From Gamarada debralockiae (taxonomy: Eukaryota; Ascomycota; Leotiomycetes; Helotiales; Hyphodiscaceae), in contig NXFV01001486.1 in assembly GCA_002803225.1 (NCBI GenBank), positions 1 to 19,519 of the forward strand: a stretch of DNA of 19,519 nt. The letters are read 5' to 3'. Positions 8,801 to 18,352 of the stretch are shown here, piece after piece (within the stretch, counting starts at the first letter, position 1; every line of letters begins with the position of its first letter). A model generated the notes under the pieces. The model saw only the letters and a program-made list of their open reading frames with translations. It had not been told where the DNA came from and did not search any database. Made by a program: the position numbers and the translations under genes.

Positions 8801-10439
8801 CTTTGGTTGGTTTTGATCAGATTATGATTGGGATGGAGAGTTGGGTTTGCATAGATACCTACTTACCTTCATTGCGTGCGTGCCTTGAGTAAATATTCGA
8901 GCATGCACTTTTAATGAATAGAATTTGTATAAACCAACTCGGCTGTTTGCGTTTTGAGTTCTTTTCTGTGTTGGGGAATGAGCAAGTTGCTCAACCACTC
9001 ACCCCTGTGTCTCTGCTTTTCATGAAGTCTGAGCAATGCACCCTCTCTATGTCATAATCATGCATCATGCCATCCTTTCGATATGCCTGGCATGCAGGAT
9101 GGGCCATCTTTCCATAGCGACTTCACTTCTCTTGCTGCTGTGGAGCAATACAGATGTCTTCCCCATCCGCCATCCATTCTCCATCAAAGATGCAATCGAC
9201 AATTCCGTACTCCATACATCAGTGCTGGGCCCACCCTGGGTATTCACTCTGCGCCAATCATCACGCAAAATCTAGCACGCCCCGCAATCGAGATGCCGTT
9301 TCGTCAACCCGATATGCCATTGCACCAGCGTCCCTTGAAGAGTTTTGGCAATTCTCATCATTGAGAGATTTTCTGTTGTCGCTGCTCTTTTGTCGTCGGT
9401 TTTTTAACAGAACTGCGGAGAGATGGCTGGTGCGTTGTCCCTGGCTTACTGGTTGAGTGACCTGAATTTGAAAGCTGGAAGAAAGGCAGGACTCGAGTTT
9501 AGGAACGCTGCAGGCCGCAGCTACGTTTGCCAAGACCACCATATGCTGATCTGGATGGATCCTGGCAGAGCTTTGAGGGGTTGTTTGTTCTGGTTTTCCC
9601 TTTGCTTTTACAGTCTTTAGAAGAGGCGATATCTGCGAAACAGGATGCATGTGAGGGGTGACAGATTCCAATTCTTCAAGTGCTGAGATGTTCATTGTCG
9701 AGTTCTGATTCGCAACCACGCATTCAACTCGGTAGCTCAAACTACGGAATTGGAAGAAACACTATCTGGGGAATTCCCTTCTCGAGCTCCTAAAGATGGC
9801 CGAGGTGGATATAATATATACCGCCACGGCGGTTCCATTCCAAGTCATTCCGTAACGAGAAGAGGACCAGAGCAGAAGAACTCATGGTTTTGAAGCTTTA
9901 CCAGTATTGCTTTAACAATTGAGGTTGGCAGGGTGAGGGATCGGATTCGTGATGAGACTTACTGTCTCTCTCGTGCCGGTGGCTTGTGCTTCTGGGGGTT
10001 ATTTGATTCTTATCATCGAAGATTTTGCCGCCGTCGAAGCTCTTTCCTCATCGGTTATTCGAGACCGTTATGCTATCGAGGCGGCTCGTGGATTTCCTCC
10101 TTGAGTTGCGTGTTTCCTGAGAGATTGTCTTCCCTCCATTGCTATGGATAGGGGAAGGAGATGAGATTTCTTGAAGACAGAGTTCCAGAAATCCTGCACG
10201 TGGTATCTTGCTTCAGTGATTGGTGATGGGACTTTGATTGAAGTGCAACTATGGAACGAGTATTTATTCCACCAAAGTGCGAAGGGTTCGAGAAGATGAG
10301 CGACGCTCAGAGGTGAACTCTAGGCCTAAAGTTGTGCAAATCGTGAACGGAAAATTGAAGGGGGGTTATGATTGATCTCCTCTCTGGTCTCGCGCGCACA
10401 AAGAGTTCAGATCTAGCCAAGACAGGATGAGGAGATAGA
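8801..10439. other. Long spacer, no well-supported gene
   Basis: Overlapping frames exist on both strands. The longest is on the minus strand, 9261-9695 from its first ATG, 144 residues, Ser/Gln-rich, with no domain or clear start context. Plus frames at 9036-9456 overlap it in other phases. The sequence GGATATAATATATACC near 9807 is TATA-like but points at no clear gene. A plus frame at 9933-10151 is Cys/Arg-rich and unconvincing. I leave all uncalled. Confidence 0.4.
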
Positions 10440-10960
10440 CAAGATACTATATAAGAATCTACTCTACTTATATTATCTATTATTTCACCACTTCTTCCTT
10501 CACAAAAAAAGAGGTACAGAGATATAAACCTCTGGGTAGACCACAGGCAAGTATATTAGACGTTAGTCAGTAGCTATATCTAGTTTGTATCTGTCTCTCC
10601 TAAGTAAGATATCTATAGACAACGCGCCCCTAGTGTACATTTCACTAATGTAGAGAGAAGTCGAGTAGAGGAATACCTTTCTATAGAGATTAAATATATA
10701 TGTCTCTACTAGGTCCAATATCTTTAGAAAAGTAGTCCTTAACTTTAAGACAACAATTAAGTCTATTAATTCCTTTAGATATATCTCCTTTATTGGCTTA
10801 AAGCATTAAGCCTTATTAGGAGGTTATTAGAAAGTATTATTATAATTGATAACTTACTGGCTATAGTAGATGAATATCACTTACTAATACTAAGTGTATG
10901 TATTTACTAAAATAAGATGTTTAAGCCTATAACAAGTACTAAACTCTCTGGCTCCTTCAT
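10440..10960 (-). mobile_element. AT-rich block, probable mutated transposon relic
   Basis: Composition changes abruptly to TA/AT-rich sequence. On the minus strand one frame stays open for 80 codons (10566-10805) and reads like protein (KELIDLIVVLKLRTTFLKIL, then ETYIFNLYRKVFLYSTSLYI), flanked by stops. I cannot assign a transposon family from these residues. The texture fits repeat-induced point mutation, which drives C-to-T changes in fungal repeats, but with a single copy in view that is inference. No terminal repeats were found. Confidence 0.35.
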
Positions 10961-11322
10961 GACGCAAAGCGTTTTGTCCTCAGCTCCTGCTCAATAGCTG
11001 ACTTGTCATCCTCTAGCTCTACTCTTCCGCTCTTACCTTTGCTCCAAAGCAAGCATTATTCGAAATACATTCTAGAATTATATGGATTTCACAGCAGCCA
11101 AAGGTGGAATCAGGTTGGAATACCACTCTACAGACACTCGAGGGCCATGGCAGCTCGATCTACTCAGTAGTATGCGCTCAAGTACCTATGATGAGGCAAA
11201 ATTTACTTTGGCGCATCGGGTTATCGCTTGGCCAGGACCGGATACGCGCCTCTTCGGTTAAGAATTGAGCCAATACAATCTATTTTCTTTGAATCCACAT
11301 TCATATCTACCTTATGCTTGTT
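10961..11322. other. Spacer downstream of the membrane-protein gene
   Basis: Normal base composition returns after the AT-rich block. A short minus-strand stretch (about 10965-11035) reads VELEDDKSAIEQEL, but it is only about 30 codons with no start. Otherwise I see nothing. Confidence 0.4.
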
Positions 11323-13224
11323 TTAATCCGCTATAGTATAGGCTTTCTTATCCCTTACAATGCTAATGACATCCGAGCTACCGGCATCTAACACGTCCTG
11401 TTGGTCTGCCTCAACATCCACTGTTGCCTTGAATGCAGCGTCGAACAGTGGATATGAGGACATCTCAGGGAGTCCCTTCATACCAACACAGAACCAAACC
11501 CAGAGTAACACACCCCAGACAAACACCATGGCTAAACTCTGAAGTATAATAAACACCATAAACATTGCCCAATCAAATTTGATCTTGACATACGGAGCCA
11601 CGATGGATGCCTGAGTATAGAACTGAGGGGGTAGCGACGTGATAACTTGCTGTGCCTGTAGTTCTATATTGCCATAGTTGTTCGCGTTGAACAACCAGAA
11701 GGGGAAAGCTAGGATACTTTGGAAGTTCTGTAATAAAATACCATATGTCGAAGGGTCTTTGAGCTCCTCGCCAGCGTCCCAGAAACTTTCAGCAATAGAT
11801 GATGGTGCAGGAATATTTGCAGCTGTATAGTTGAGGAGCCAGCTGAGGGCAGCTCTGTAGGCTGAAAGATCGAGGTCTGTGATTTGAACCGGCTGACTCA
11901 GGTTTGCAATGCTAACGATGCTGAAGTTTGACCGTGATGCAAATATAGATGCTTGACGGGTATAGAAGGATAGATTAACCGTGATATTCGGTTTCGGGTT
12001 TGGATCTGTCGCCTTGCAGATACCACCATCGGTGCCATTTGTACAGACATAGACTCCTGTAAAATTTAGCCGGGAACACCGAAAGACTCCGCTGTAACAG
12101 ACCTGCTTTCAAAGAACCGATGTTCAATCGGTCTTCTGCCACACATAACCGGATGCCAATCTTGAATCCTGTCGCTCCAAAAACATCGCAATCTGTATCT
12201 GAGAAGGTATCGTTCCCTAGTCCGTCTGTAAATTCCAATTGAACCGATGGGGTGTTGTCTATCTTCACCATCGGATAGTCTAGATAACCTGGCGGGGTCC
12301 AGGGCGTGACCATCTCGAGGCCACCACTGAGAACATAAGACATGCAGTTGTTCTCGTTCTCTTGACACCGGACGGGGGTGGAGATGCATGAATATATGGG
12401 GTTTATGACAAGATTGTAAACAACTGCGAAGTAAGTATAAGGAAGAACTTGAGGCTGATACTGAGGTGCTAAAGACTGTAGATACTGCGTAAAGGGTTGC
12501 ACGTATGATCCATTAAATGGCCCAACACCTGCTGTCACATTGTATGATTCAGCTGTATCGTAAACAGTAACTATAGATGTCTCAACTTCATTCTATTAGT
12601 TATTATTCAGTAGTCATCTCCTTCTTCTTCTTTACTTACGGAACAGCAATAGTCCTGAAAGCCACACCGCCATCGTCAAAGTCATTCTATGGCTCGTTAG
12701 CAAAGAACACATCTCAGTCTCTGCCATAATTACCGTAACAACGCCCAAAGTTTGCTGGGGATACGTACTGAGGCTCCGATAAGCTTCATCGTGCCAATCT
12801 TCCCAGTGGATGGGGCTAGGGCAAGAAGGCTAAGATATGAGAGGCCCTCTTGGCGGTTGATCAAACCCCATTGCAAGAACATAAATGATATATTCAATGC
12901 TGTCGAAGTAATTGATGACAATAAACCTTGCGAGACTCGAAGTATTGCAAGTGTTGTACTGACATCTGTCTTGAGGAGGTTGTCAAGTGAAAGTTTCTGA
13001 TTTGACATCATCTCGGCAGAAAACGTAGCTTGCACAAATATGACAACCACGGCAAAGAGTCCTGACATTGACAAGCTCAAGAAGAGCTGCATGCCAGCCT
13101 TTGAAAACTTTGAGCCATTTCTCGCAGCCTTCGCTATAGACATATTCGTGTAATCAATAGAATTGAACAGAGCGATGTTGACCTGAACGTTGGCTGAACT
13201 ACTCTCTTCGTCTGAGAAAATCAA
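11323..13224 (-). CDS. Multi-pass membrane protein with large outer domain, four exons seen, 5' end unresolved
   Basis: Exons (minus strand) are 13224-12734, 12686-12640, 12585-12103 and 12056-11323. Introns are 12733-12687 (47 bp, GTAATT, GCTAAC, TAG), 12639-12586 (54 bp, GTAAGT, acceptor AAG) and 12102-12057 (46 bp, GTCTGT, GCTAAAT, ACAG). Phases match throughout and give 584 codons from 13224. Helices are GLFAVVVIFVQATF, the ALNISFMFLQWGLI region and MAVWLSGLLLF. A ~290-residue loop follows (NVTAGVGPFNGSYVQPF, CDVFG, NITVNLSFYTRQ) with N-glycosylation sites and cysteines, then a C-terminal helix pair (IILQSLAMVFVWGVLLWVW) and an acidic tail. I recall similar unnamed membrane proteins in filamentous ascomycetes; the order of blocks agrees, but this is memory and not a search. 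There is no ATG at the 5' end: the frame opens at TTG, and TTTTCTCAG at 13220-13212 looks like an acceptor, so a further upstream exon probably exists. The first in-frame ATG (13143) would cut the conserved NSIDYTN block. A transposon sits ~260 bp upstream. Confidence 0.78.
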
Positions 13225-13476
13225 ATGTGCAAAACATTTGAAAATAAGACTCTCGTCTTTCGTGCTTGCACTTTACTTGTGGAACTGCGCTCAGCAATGC
13301 CTGCACTGCCACGTCTGTAATTTATCCCGCTTTCCCTTAGCCATATTAGCCTGCAGAAATCCGATCATTATAGCCGAGCTTTGACTCCCACTGGCTGTTT
13401 TCAGAAGAGTAGCTCTATTCTTGGACTTCCTGTGGGAGGCAGGGTAGAGATGTGCACCCTGTATACATATATCGTA

Positions 13477-13484
13477 TCTATATT
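13477..13484 (+). repeat. Left target-site duplication TCTATATT
   Basis: This is identical to 14423-14430 on the far side of the TIR element. It defines the insertion point about 260 bp upstream of the membrane-protein exon. Confidence 0.65.
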
Positions 13485-14422
13485 TGGAGCGCGCCATGGG
13501 GCACCATGGCGCCCTAAGTGACCCTTAGAACCGCATCATGGTTCGACCCGACCCGCGGTGGGGAAGGAGATGTCAAACCGGCCCGCGTGGGCCCAAAACC
13601 GGTAGTAAACTGCCTTAGCGTCACATGTGAGTATACGTGAGCTAATATCATGCGTAGTCAAATGTAAACAAATATAACTACACGTGTTTTCACATATAAC
13701 AAAGCAAGTTATATAAATACCCGCGTTACTTTATACTCTTTATATTAGGCACATATGGCCAAATTATTACGTGAGACAACTTGAAATCAATTCTTTTGCG
13801 AGCTCTTGATCTCAGCTCTTGAATTCTCGAGTCTCTAGACTCCTTGAGAGAGCTCGAGCTCTCTTGACGCCTCGTGCTCGTGTTCGGGTTATTTTAATTT
13901 CGCTTATGCCTTGATTAGCAGCTAAGACCCCCTGACACATACTCGGCTTATATCAAGCTAGGGAGTAAAACACACTGTCAAAAGCGAGCCACTTAGAGCT
14001 TTTCCGTCTTGCTGCAGGCGATATAATTTAGAGATCAAAGTCAAAGAAGAGCAAGAGAACAAGAGAGTAAACCTGAAAATCAAACTTAAGAACTTTGAAA
14101 TTAAGTTAAAGTTAATCGCGTATTAAGTGATATTTTATGATCTTTTATAATTTAAGTAAGTTAAGAAGTTAAAAGTAAAGAAGAGGTACTCTTATAAGGC
14201 TATTTAATAAAAGCTTAAGAAACTACAGCTTTCCAAGAAAGAAGCACGTGTAGGCCACGTATGACAAGCCTTAGCCTAACACGCATATAGTGCACCGTGG
14301 AGTCTGGTGAACCGCAGTGGAATGCAGGTTAAACCCATAGTTGCAACTTCTTCTCGACCCAGCCCATGGTTCAGACCCCCACGCGGTGCACCGCAAACCA
14401 CGGTGCACCATGACGCGCCCTA
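13485..14422. mobile_element. hAT-like non-autonomous TIR element, 938 bp
   Basis: The left end TGGAGCGCGCCATGGGGCAC and the reverse complement of the right end TAGGGCGCGTCATGGTGCAC match at 20 of 25 positions when extended to TGG. TCTATATT flanks both sides (13477-13484 and 14423-14430), an 8-bp target duplication typical of hAT elements; with the TA before it the match is 10 bp, so a MULE-type 9-10 bp duplication is the alternative. Both ends carry near-palindromes (GCGCCATGG at 13491, GCGGTGCACCGC at 14381). The interior is AT-rich at 13640-13760 and 14030-14220 with no long frame, so it cannot encode its own transposase. TIR decay suggests it is not recent. Confidence 0.7.
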
Positions 14423-14430
14423 TCTATATT
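14423..14430 (+). repeat. Right target-site duplication TCTATATT
   Basis: This is identical to 13477-13484. It directly abuts the right inverted end, which finishes GCGCCCTA. Confidence 0.65.
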
Positions 14431-14916
14431 AATGGCGTATTCCTTAATCGACGCCTCGCGATTATCGCCCTATGTATAGGGTTTGAGCAAATGCCAAAAC
14501 AGCCCCATGTGAATTTAGCCTGCAGAAATCAGCCCAGTCTCACATGGATTTGGCCGCCACTTGAAAACTTCATGTGCCATATTGTGTACCGTATACTAAA
14601 GTAAAAGAATATCCGGTTGTACAATTATATTATAAGCTAATCCTACCAAAGACATAATTTACTAAGCAAGGATGTGTTTAACCAAAGTACTGTAGATTAG
14701 TAGACTAAGTCTATTTTGCTTGCGGCAGGTTCAGAGGATGCGCCCCACTTACTCAGGTGCGGTTCCTAAAATTTATTCCTGGGAAACGTGGAGAAGCAGC
14801 TGGAAGGGCTAGAGTCTTATAAGAATGCCAAGCAACATTTATCCCTCCATTTAGAGGGGTCTGTAATCCGTTGGTAGGTGACGAAATCTGAGTATTGCCT
14901 CCCCAACACCGAACTT
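14431..14916 (+). promoter_or_regulatory. Upstream region of the secreted-protein gene
   Basis: This stretch has no gene. It holds the 8-bp-stem hairpin at 14505-14547, a palindrome TAGACTAAGTCTA at 14701-14713, and AT-rich sequence at 14600-14700. It should contain the promoter of the 14917 gene, but I see no unambiguous TATA box or start site. Confidence 0.4.
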
Positions 14917-16199
14917 ATGATGCGATCCTTCCCACCTCTTCTCTGGTCGTTGCTGGCTCTAATGACTACTGGTCTTGAAGGTTGAGTCCAGCACGCGATC
15001 CTGGTGCATGCGCTGACCAAACCATATAGCATCTAATACTACTTCAGTGACCTGTGACTCCGACTGTGTCATTTCCGGCCCATACCCAACCCTTTGGGCT
15101 TGGGTTGCAGTTGACAATGAATTATTGGATGGTCCTATATCCACGACTACGATGACTAGAACGGTCGTAGAGGTTGTGCACACGATCTTCAACACCACGA
15201 GAACAAGCACCAAATTTCCCCCAGACTACACACCACCGCCCACGAATGCCCAAGGCACACGAATAGAGACCGTATCCTACTCTCGGCAAGGGCAAAATTT
15301 CACTACTGTGCTGTAAGCACCATCTATCCTTGAAGCAACGACATCCTACTGCGTGTAATTCTGATCAGTGAGGGCAGGACATTCCCAAGCGCTTTCATAG
15401 CCTGGCCAGACTCCTATGAATGGGAAGGGACATTGGAGATGACTGAGAAACCTGGCATCATGAATTGCGTCACAGCCCGTAACAGCACAATCCAACTTAT
15501 GTCCAATCCCCAACCCACAGGCGACGCCGGGGGACTCGTACCCACGGCAACTACTGAGTCGGCCTACAGCCTCGTATCTGATACGAGCGACTGGTATGAA
15601 TATACGTTCGGTTATCTCTTCCCAGATCAACCAGCCATTCGGAATTGCACCATTCAAGGCGGTGGACCCGACCTGGCTGGATTCACTCAGACATCCTGGA
15701 TGACAGTCGCCTCAATGAGCTTCGAAGGTTCAGAGCCCACTGGTGCATCTCCTGGTGTTAGCGTGGGGTCGAGTGAACCTACTCAAACGGGAGGAAACTC
15801 GCCGCCAGCCCAACCAACGACTTCGATAGTCAACGGAATCAGTCCATCTCTCAACCAGCCCACAATTACATTATCCACTGGAGACATAAGTTTATCTTCC
15901 ATTCAACCAACCGCTCAAGCCACGCTCCAAGCAAGCTCTCCTTCTTCCAATCAGGAAGCATATCAAGTCACTCAGTCGACAAAGCAGGGAGAGACTTCCA
16001 CTGAGAGAGGTATTTCTACTCTCTTGTAGTTCCCCACATAACTAATTTATTTCTAGAAAGTACCACACAGAGCTCTTCTATTAGTACAACATTGCCTCCT
16101 GGTTTTGTCCAAACTTCAGGTGTGCAGCCTCTTTGGATTCACTGGGAGTCCGGCATCTGGAAATTTATAGCACTTTGGATGGGACTGCGAATGCTTTGA
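14917..16199 (+). CDS. Secreted Ser/Thr-rich surface protein, four exons, 376 aa
   Basis: Exons are 14917-14980, 15030-15312, 15369-16009 and 16057-16199. Introns are 49 bp (GTTGAG, branch GCTGAC, TATAG), 56 bp (GTAAGC, ATCAG) and 47 bp (GTATTT, branch ACTAAT, TCTAG). All phases fit and stops in the unspliced frames vanish. Exon 1 is almost exactly a signal peptide: MMRSFPPLLWSLLALMTTGL, likely cut after LEA. The mature protein starts with a Cys-bearing region (CDSDC, VISGPYPTLWAW), has a middle block around FIAWPDSYEWEG and IMNC, five N-glycosylation sequons, and a Ser/Thr/Pro/Gln-rich stretch from about residue 230. The end is hydrophobic (IWKFIALWMGLRML), which could be a weak GPI signal or mean that one more intron is missed. 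The second ATG (14920) is an equally good start. I recognise no domain; a cell-wall protein, adhesin or effector are possible roles. Confidence in exons 1-3 is higher than in the final exon. Confidence 0.75.
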
Positions 16200-16639
16200 T
16201 CTTGCGAGGTGGACGTGATACGCATAGAAGAAGAAACTGCCGCTGCGGGTCGACAGCGGGGCCGGGTGTGGTGAGGTTCAGTGAAGTGTCGGGAGAGCTT
16301 GAGTGAGAAAGCAGGTGCGTGTAATGGCTGAGGCAGCTGGAGGGCAACAGGAGGGATCACAGTATATTAGAGAAGTAGCAGTGGGGTAAAAAAGACCATA
16401 GTAGTTGTATTTATAGTGGGTAAAAAGAGGTTCCGTAGTACTTGTACGCTTATAAGTAAGGAACTCAAGCTTGCCCTTCTCTGAGTAAGGTCAACAGCCC
16501 TTACTTATACTCCATTCCTAGCTACTAGTTCCAGTGGTGGCTATATTGGCTACTAGCCTCATATAAGCTAAGATCGGTATTTCCGATCTCTTTAGAGGTT
16601 ATCGAGGTCTAGACCTCTAGCTCCTAGGTCCCTGTACCT
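16200..16639. other. Spacer after the secreted-protein gene
   Basis: A roughly 35-bp unit is duplicated with decay at 16381 and 16417 (GTGGGGTAAAAA and GTGGGTAAAAAG, each followed by GTAGT and TTGTA). An inverted repeat TATAAGTAAGG / CCTTACTTATA pairs 16450-16460 with 16500-16510. A small hairpin GATCGG / CCGATC lies near 16572-16588 and a GAGGTCTAGACCTC palindrome at about 16604. These suggest an old repeat, but no family is recognisable. Minus frames at 16139-16360 lack domains. Confidence 0.4.
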
Positions 16640-16874
16640 TATGGCATTCTAGGCCTTCAAGGTTTCCGCGGGTCTAAATTAACCCCTTTGAGTCCCTATA
16701 GGCCTAGATTTTTTTCAAGGCCTAGGCCTTATTCCAGTCCTTCGAGGCTCCTGATCTTCAGAGCTTCCGCCAGTCTAGATCAACCCCTTCAAGGCCAGGA
16801 CCTTATTCCAGTCCTTTGAGGCTCCTGATCTTCAGAGCTTCCGTCAGTCTAGATCAACTCCTTCAAGACCTGAT
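16640..16874. repeat. 74-bp tandem repeat, two good copies and one eroded
   Basis: Copy 1 is 16727-16800 and copy 2 is 16801-16874, both starting CCTTATTCCAGTCCTT. An eroded earlier copy (about 16650-16710) keeps TTTCCGCGGGTCTAAATTAA and CCCCTTTGAG in the same order. The differences between copies 1 and 2 in the aligned part are all C/T or G/A, with the T or A in copy 2 (TTCGAGG to TTTGAGG, CCGCC to CCGTC, ACCCC to ACTCC, AAGGCC to AAGACC). Confidence 0.7.
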
Positions 16875-17747
16875 ATTTCGCCCTAATTGCAAGATCTTTT
16901 CGGATCTTTTCTGACTGCGCCACGGAGTACTCGGCAGCGCGATTCCATATCCGGTCTCAGAAAGGGACAGATCGCGAATGCTAAGAAGTTCTCAGATTCT
17001 TCTTTACGATAAACTAGATTAACACTAGATAGTAAGAAGTCCTGACGGCCCCCAGCACCAAGAGCTTCGGCACAACCGTGTTCATGACTTGATTCGCCTC
17101 CACTCTTTTTTTTTAGCCTCACCTCCTAGTCACGACTTTCTTTCCAGTTACTGAGCTCATGACACTTCCCGCCGCCGTGCCACCGTGGCGAGTGAGTCCC
17201 TTGGCCCTATTCAGGAGCCCAACTGGTGCTGTGGGCTTTGGTAGTCCAACTTGCCGGATGTGCGGAAGTTGGGCAGCTTTACGCTTAAGCCCGCCCGCCT
17301 TGTACCTGTTAGGCGGGGCTTGGCCGACCCGCCGTTGCTTTTGAATTGTCCTGTTTAAGGTCAGCGTTGCAGATTACAGAAGCCAATAGTAAACGTTCGA
17401 CAGGAGCGATTCCAGTCCATTTCCCGTTTCTGCGCTCAATTCACCAGCTGCAATTTTCCTTTTGCAACCCCTCCCAAAATATTTGCTTTTCGATACGATT
17501 CTGCTTAATGCAAGGATGCGCCACAAATCTAGCCTAATTTTTGACATGTGCGAGGCTGAGAGGATTCACCGACGAGCGCTGGAATAGTACGAGACCACAT
17601 TTTTTGGTCGTGAATGCCCTTCATCTCGCTTACTCGTACGGTGTCACTCACTCCGCAAACATCCAAAAAGCAACACATAATTCTCACGAAATACAGTCTC
17701 TTAAATCTCACAGCGCTAGCACCGCTAATTTCTTTCTCTCGTCTAGC
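16875..17747. other. Spacer and promoter side of the GFA-fold gene
   Basis: There is no supported gene. A 9-nt T run lies near 17106. A GC-rich patch (17170-17340) has partly complementary GCCCGCCCGCC and GGCGGGGC blocks, a possible weak hairpin. Open frames at 16883-17122 (minus), 17159-17344 and 17346-17537 (plus) show nothing recognisable. The frame of the GFA gene runs back to 17541 but has no ATG before 17748. Confidence 0.4.
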
Positions 17748-18164
17748 ATGGCAACGGACGAACCCTCCCACGAGTCTCACCCCGTCTCCACTAGTAAAGA
17801 CGGCACTCTAATCGCGGCGTGCCACTGCGGTCGGGTGCAAGTTCAGCTGCCCTCCAAGCCCACGACGCTTGGCGAATGCCACTGCACTGTGTGCTACAAG
17901 TACGGGGCGCTCTGGGGGTACTTTCCTCGCAACGACGTGGTGGTGACCATGGTGGGCGATACCAAACTGCAGGCATACATCCGCGACGATGAGGGCTCGG
18001 ACGGCGACATCTCGTTCAACCGGTGCAGTTACTGCGGGTGCATGATGTTCTGGTGGGGCGAGGGCGAGTACGCGGGGCCGGAGCATAAGATGGGGGTGAA
18101 CTGCCGCATGTTGCCCGAAAATGAGATTAGTGGTATCGAGAGGAAGGTTTCTAGGGAGCCATAA
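17748..18164 (+). CDS. GFA/CENP-V-fold zinc-binding protein, 138 aa
   Basis: This is a single-exon gene from the first in-frame ATG (17748, MATDEPSHES). It has the family's Cys pattern: C25-H-C27-G, then C44-H-C46-x2-C49, then C93-x2-C96-G-C98. In this fold (named for glutathione-dependent formaldehyde-activating enzyme) these cysteines bind two zinc ions. The length is typical for single-domain fungal members. GYFPRNDVVV and SFNRCSYCG sit where the family has its substrate-pocket strands. Many members have no proven substrate, and activity on S-hydroxymethylglutathione should not be assumed. No targeting signal is seen, so it is probably cytosolic. It converges with the alcohol dehydrogenase gene 188 bp away. 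Confidence 0.88.
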   Translation: MATDEPSHESHPVSTSKDGTLIAACHCGRVQVQLPSKPTTLGECHCTVCYKYGALWGYFPRNDVVVTMVGDTKLQAYIRDDEGSDGDISFNRCSYCGCMMFWWGEGEYAGPEHKMGVNCRMLPENEISGIERKVSREP

Positions 18165-18352
18165 TGTGTAGGATCGTGCGAGCCTGGAACGTTTGGGTGG
18201 AAGTGGCCCTGTGTTTCCAAAGTTTGGTGTTCTCAGAGGAGTAGGCCGGGGTGGGCATACAATATCAGGTCAAGATTTCGATTTTCTCTTGATAGTATGA
18301 AGGAATGTGATTGATCCAGTGCTGTGATTAATCCTAGCTCATCGAACTGTAT
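18165..18352. other. Convergent 3' intergenic region
   Basis: This is a 188-bp gap between two stop codons facing each other, so it holds both 3' ends. A short inverted repeat TCAAGA / TCTTGA spans about 18271-18292. I see no clear AATAAA-type signal that would place either poly(A) site. Confidence 0.4.

Larger units (their letters stand above)
13346..14530. repeat. 16-bp direct repeat bracketing the hAT-like element
   Basis: TTAGCCTGCAGAAATC occurs at 13346-13361 and again at 14515-14530 in the same orientation, outside both ends of the 13485-14422 element and at unequal distances (about 115 and 84 bases from the target duplications). The right copy lies in the loop of an 8-bp hairpin (CCATGTGA at 14505-14512, TCACATGG at 14540-14547). 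Similarity does not extend beyond 16-17 bases. Confidence 0.45.

Noticed and set aside
9261..9695. A 144-aa minus-strand frame
   Set aside because: It has no domain, no promoter context and several overlapping frames of similar length; insufficient to call.
13800..13870. Cluster of GAGCTC/CTCGAG palindromes inside the hAT-like element
   Set aside because: These are restriction-like short palindromes in a CT/GA-rich stretch; they do not extend into a hairpin or repeat array.
17541..17747. N-terminal extension of the GFA-fold frame
   Set aside because: The open frame has no ATG before 17748, and the family's usual length fits the shorter start.
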